DNA of 64,000 nucleotides, taken from positions 5,192,001 to 5,256,000 of the forward strand of contig NZ_JAPNJW010000001.1 of NCBI RefSeq assembly GCF_026626745.1, in the 5' to 3' direction. Below, piece by piece: positions 60,817 through 64,000 of this stretch. Origin of the DNA: Nannocystis sp. RBIL2 (lineage in GTDB: Bacteria; Myxococcota_A; Polyangia; Nannocystales; Nannocystaceae). How positions within the stretch are numbered: the first letter of the stretch is position 1; each line of letters starts with the position of its first letter. The notes under the pieces were generated by a model, which saw only the letters and a program-made list of their open reading frames with translations, was not told where the DNA came from and did no database searches. Made by a program: the position numbers and the translations under genes.

Positions 60817-63800
60817 TTACAGTCCCACGAGCGCGGCCAGCTCGGGTCGGGCGCGGACGATGTCTTCGACCAGCAGCGGCATGTCCGACGCCGCTCGCGC
60901 CGCCGCGACGTGCTCCGCCGCGCCCGTGCGATTGCCCTCCTCGGCCGCCAGCGACGCCAGGTCGAGCAGCAGCATGCTCGCGCGCAGCGACACTGCCAGG
61001 TCGGCGCGGCGGTACAGCTCGAGCGCGCGGCTGAAGTCCTCGCGCGCCGCGGCCGGACGGCCCGCGCGGCGTTGCAGGCGGGCCCGCCAGCTCAGCAGGT
61101 CGCCCGCGCGGGTCATCGCCGCAGCCCCGCTGCCGACCGGCGCCAGCCGCTCCGCCGCCAGGCCTGACAGCATGTCCAAAAAGCCAGGTGCCACCCGCGG
61201 GTCGCCCTCGTGATTGACCGCGGTGTTGCGCCACGCCTCGGCCAGCAGGTCGAGGTAGCGCGGCTCCGAGATGGCCCGAAGGACAGGTCCGACCTCCGCG
61301 TGGTAGCCGCGCAGCAGCGTGTGCAGCGACGCGCGGGCCGCCGCGTCCTCGCTGTCGAGCAGCGCCTGCCACAGCGGCAGCGCCTCACCGGCGCGTCCGG
61401 TGCGGACCAGCAGCAACGCCTGCAGCGCCTGCTCGCGCGGCCCGGCCGGCCCGGCAGCGGTCAGCGCCGCCACCGCGTCGCCCTCGACCGCCGCCGCCAG
61501 CAATCGCGCGCGCTCCGGATCGCCCGCGGCCGGCTCGACGATCCGCGCCCCGCGGATCGCCACGTGATGCACCTGCGCCGCCAACCACGCCGGCACGTCG
61601 GCCCCGGCGCGCAGGCGCAGCCGATAGCGCCCCGGCGGCCCCAGCCGCGTCGGCAGCGGCTCTCGCAGCGTCCGCGACTCGTCGCGCTCGAGGTCCGTCA
61701 GCGCGCAGCCGAACTCGCCCAGCGGCGCCACCGCGAACGCCCGCAGCCGCGCCCGCGAGCGCACCGCCGGGTTCGGGCTCAGCAGCGACGGCGTGTGATT
61801 GACGTAGTGCACCTGCCCGCCCGCCTGGCACTTGTACTCGCGCAGCGTCGGCTGACCGCCGCGGCTGGTCCCGTGGGTCGACACCCCGAGCCGCAGCACC
61901 GGCCGGTCCGGCTCGGCCTCGGGCGCCAGCTCGAGCACCAGGTGCGAGCTCCACTCGCTGTGCTCGACAGTGAGATCGATGCTCAGATCGATCGTCTCGC
62001 CGTCCCACTCGAGCGGCAGCTCGGCCAGCACCCCCGCGCTGGCGGTGCGGATCTCCAGCGCCTGCTCGAGCGGCCTCCGGCGCAGCGCCAGCGGATCGCC
62101 GATCGTCCACGCCGGCGCCAGCGGCCGGTCGAAGCCGATGTCGATCGGCGGGTGCTCGTAGGTCGCCCGCACCAGCCGCTCGCGCTGCCCCAGCAGCTCG
62201 GCCGCCTCGCTCGCGGCCAGCCCCGGCCGCGTGCGCAACGACTCGAGCGTCCGCAGGGCCCGGTCGTACTCGCCGAGCCGCAGGTGCGAGCGGAACGCCC
62301 CCTGCAGCGCCGCGGTCGCGTCCGTCCCCTCGCCTGCCTCGTCGTACAGCGACAGCGCGGCCCCGTCGTCGCCGAGGCGCTCGCGCAGGCTCGCCGCGTC
62401 GAGCAGCGCCCGCTCGCGCAGCTCCCCCGGCGGGCTGCGTCGCGCCAGCGCCTCGTAGGCCTCGGCGGCCTCGGCCAGCAGACCCAGCCGGCGTAGATCG
62501 TCGGCCCCGGCGAACGCCCGCCGCAGCGCAGCGTCGCTCACGGATGATCGATCGGACATGTCCTCCAAGACAGGCCCACGCATTGCCAGGCGCTCCTCGC
62601 CGGCCCCGAGCAGCCACAGCTCGGCCGCCCCGGTCGGCGCCTGCACTCGCGCCAGCAGCTCCTCCGCGCGGTCGTCGTCGAGCTGCGCCAGCCGCAGCAC
62701 CTCGATCCCGTCGAGCACCGCCGGCACGAACCCGCCGCGCTCGTCCTGCAGCTGGATCACCGAGTGGAAGGACCCGCGCTCGTAGTAGTGATTGACGAAG
62801 TCGCCGCGGCCGTCGCCGTCGACGTCGCCGGCCAGCGGCTGGCCGTGGACCCCGTCGGCCCGCGCGCCCTCGTGCGCGCGCACGAACGGCACGTGAGCGC
62901 GGCGCACCAGCCCGTCGCCGGCCAGCGCAAGCAGGTACGTCCCCGTCGGTGCGCCATGCGGCTCGTCGGCGGGGAACACCAGCGGGTTGGGCTCGCGGTG
63001 GAACACCTCGGCGACCACCCGCGCCTCGCCCTGGCCCGTGCGCAGCGCCCCCAGCCCGAACACCTGGCCGATCTTGTCGCGCGCCACCGTCACCAATTCG
63101 CCGGTCCCCGGCGCCAGCCGGAGCACGCGCACGTCGTAGGCCCGCCAGCCGCCGAACGCCGCCACCAACTCGTCGCGCCCATCGCCGTCGAGGTCGGCGA
63201 CGAGCATCGAGTTGACGACCGACTCGACGCTGTCGCCGACGTCGTACACGACGCGGTGAGTGAAGCCGCCGCCTCCATCAGGAACGAGGCTGGAGATCTG
63301 GCACGAAGTACCTGTCCCGACGTACAGTTCGCGGACGCCGTCGCCGTCGAGGTCGGCCGCCGCCGCGGAGAACATCTGGTCTTCGGGCCAGGTGAAGACC
63401 CGCTCGAGCCCACCGCCCGGCTTCGCGGTGTACAGCGCCAGGCCGTCCTCCCACGCGATCGCCTGGCCGGCCAGCGGGTCGACCACCTCGACGCGGTTCG
63501 TCCCGTCCGGGAACGCGTGCTGCCACTTCGGCGTCAGCGCGGCGTCGGCGGTCGCCGCGTGCAGCACCGGCGCGCCGGCCCCCTGCGCGAGCAGCCACAC
63601 CTCGTCACCGACGCGCCCGAACACCTGCCGCACGTCGGTGAACGCGGTGTGATGGGCCGTCGCCAACGCCTCCGCCAGCGCCGCTTTGGGCCCGACCAGC
63701 CGGCTCGCGGCCGCGGCGAAGTCGCGGCGTGCGAGCGCGACGTCGCCGCGCACCGACGCCAGGGTCAGGTCGCCCGCGGCCTCCGGGTGGCGCTCGTCGA

Positions 63801-64000
63801 GCAGCGCCAGCACCTGCGCCAGGCCGTCCCACGCCAGCTCGGCGCGGAACAGCCCGACCAGCCCGAGCAGCGCCTCGCGGCTGTCCTTTGGGTCATGTGC
63901 CAGCGTGAACGCGCGCGCGTGGGCCGAGATCGCCGCCCGCGGGTCGCCGTCCTCGCTGCGGCGGGCCGCCTCGGCCAGCCACGCGCGGGCGATCGCCCGT
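60817..64000 (-). CDS. Large FG-GAP/TPR protein, C-terminal part
   Basis: Partial; the frame stays open to the right edge, about 1060 residues being visible. The N-terminal visible part is TPR-like (WLAEAARRSEDGDPRAAISAHARAFTLAHDPKDSREALLGLVGLF). Then come FG-GAP/VCBS blades: ADLDGDGVRELYVGTG, ADLDGDGRDELVAAFGG and GDVDGDGRGDFVNHYYERG, each with a calcium-loop DxDGDG. A second TPR region follows (LRRLGLLAEAAEAYEALARRSPPGELRERALLDAASLRERLGDD), then a beta-rich domain and more helices to the end. Large myxobacterial proteins of this type often carry an N-terminal Ser/Thr kinase domain, which would lie outside the window; that is not seen here. Function unknown. Confidence 0.75.
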   Translation of the reverse strand, partial: RAIARAWLAEAARRSEDGDPRAAISAHARAFTLAHDPKDSREALLGLVGLFRAELAWDGLAQVLALLDERHPEAAGDLTLASVRGDVALARRDFAAAASRLVGPKAALAEALATAHHTAFTDVRQVFGRVGDEVWLLAQGAGAPVLHAATADAALTPKWQHAFPDGTNRVEVVDPLAGQAIAWEDGLALYTAKPGGGLERVFTWPEDQMFSAAAADLDGDGVRELYVGTGTSCQISSLVPDGGGGFTHRVVYDVGDSVESVVNSMLVADLDGDGRDELVAAFGGWRAYDVRVLRLAPGTGELVTVARDKIGQVFGLGALRTGQGEARVVAEVFHREPNPLVFPADEPHGAPTGTYLLALAGDGLVRRAHVPFVRAHEGARADGVHGQPLAGDVDGDGRGDFVNHYYERGSFHSVIQLQDERGGFVPAVLDGIEVLRLAQLDDDRAEELLARVQAPTGAAELWLLGAGEERLAMRGPVLEDMSDRSSVSDAALRRAFAGADDLRRLGLLAEAAEAYEALARRSPPGELRERALLDAASLRERLGDDGAALSLYDEAGEGTDATAALQGAFRSHLRLGEYDRALRTLESLRTRPGLAASEAAELLGQRERLVRATYEHPPIDIGFDRPLAPAWTIGDPLALRRRPLEQALEIRTASAGVLAELPLEWDGETIDLSIDLTVEHSEWSSHLVLELAPEAEPDRPVLRLGVSTHGTSRGGQPTLREYKCQAGGQVHYVNHTPSLLSPNPAVRSRARLRAFAVAPLGEFGCALTDLERDESRTLREPLPTRLGPPGRYRLRLRAGADVPAWLAAQVHHVAIRGARIVEPAAGDPERARLLAAAVEGDAVAALTAAGPAGPREQALQALLLVRTGRAGEALPLWQALLDSEDAAARASLHTLLRGYHAEVGPVLRAISEPRYLDLLAEAWRNTAVNHEGDPRVAPGFLDMLSGLAAERLAPVGSGAAAMTRAGDLLSWRARLQRRAGRPAAAREDFSRALELYRRADLAVSLRASMLLLDLASLAAEEGNRTGAAEHVAAARAASDMPLLVEDIVRARPELAALVGL

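Overview
The window is very GC-rich DNA from a myxobacterium, most likely of the Nannocystis/Plesiocystis side of the group. This is inferred from a lipoprotein with 15 DUF4215-type Cys-rich repeats, threonine-rich linkers behind lipoprotein signals, a fibro-slime domain protein, a PhoX-like protein with a MYXO-CTERM-like tail, and 'eukaryote-like' lipid enzymes (a DHCR24-type sterol reductase and a sphingosine-1-phosphate-lyase-type enzyme).

Layout. 1-18.8 kb: secreted, surface and lipid genes: a partial flavoprotein, a beta-helix lipoprotein, an esterase, the DHCR24 homologue, a glycine-rich RRM protein, an M28 metallopeptidase with a membrane tail, the DUF4215 lipoprotein, a PhoX-like protein, a polytopic membrane protein, a lipase-like protein, a DUF4785-like protein and a fibro-slime lipoprotein. 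19.1-28.4 kb: a type VI secretion tip cassette of VgrG, an adaptor-like protein and a PAAR-Rhs polymorphic toxin. It is followed by a probable immunity gene and a frameshifted second gene, all with lower GC than their surroundings. 28.4-29.2 kb holds no recognisable gene.

29.17-31.53 kb is the most unusual part. It is a one-strand array in which I can fold 24 tRNA genes covering 15 amino acids, many with non-canonical T loops, shrunken D arms, or (in tRNA-Asn and tRNA-Lys(TTT)) an extra hairpin in the variable region. Identity features expected for the anticodons (G3-U70 in Ala, C1-G72 in Pro, C73 in His, U73 in Gly, G73 in Asp, Asn and Trp) are kept, which argues that the array is functional. 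No Leu, Ser, Tyr, Phe or Cys tRNA could be found.

31.6-39.1 kb: a stress block on the minus strand (cupin, metallo-hydrolase, haloperoxidase-like hydrolase, catalase, PAS/GAF sensor histidine kinase with a degenerate protein-kinase domain) and a divergent lysophospholipase. The catalase and the lysophospholipase share an upstream palindrome plus a GCGATAC box at identical spacing, suggesting one regulator. 39.2-49.9 kb: an ExbD-like lipoprotein, an Omp85-type barrel, a GPH/MFS transporter beside the S1P-lyase-type enzyme, a GBBH/TauD-type dioxygenase, a PepSY protein, a group II decarboxylase, a beta-propeller-like lipoprotein and a vitamin-K-dependent carboxylase homologue. 50-55.2 kb: a CzcA-type RND pump with a response regulator and sensor kinase. 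55.2-64 kb: a small membrane protein, an ADP-ribosylglycohydrolase, a nucleoside hydrolase, an MBL hydrolase, an unknown anchored protein, a GNAT acetyltransferase and a large FG-GAP/TPR protein running off the right edge.

A short imperfect inverted repeat (about CMTGTCC, 3-6 bases, GGACAKG) recurs roughly thirty times, inside genes and between them, sometimes as a terminator-like hairpin.
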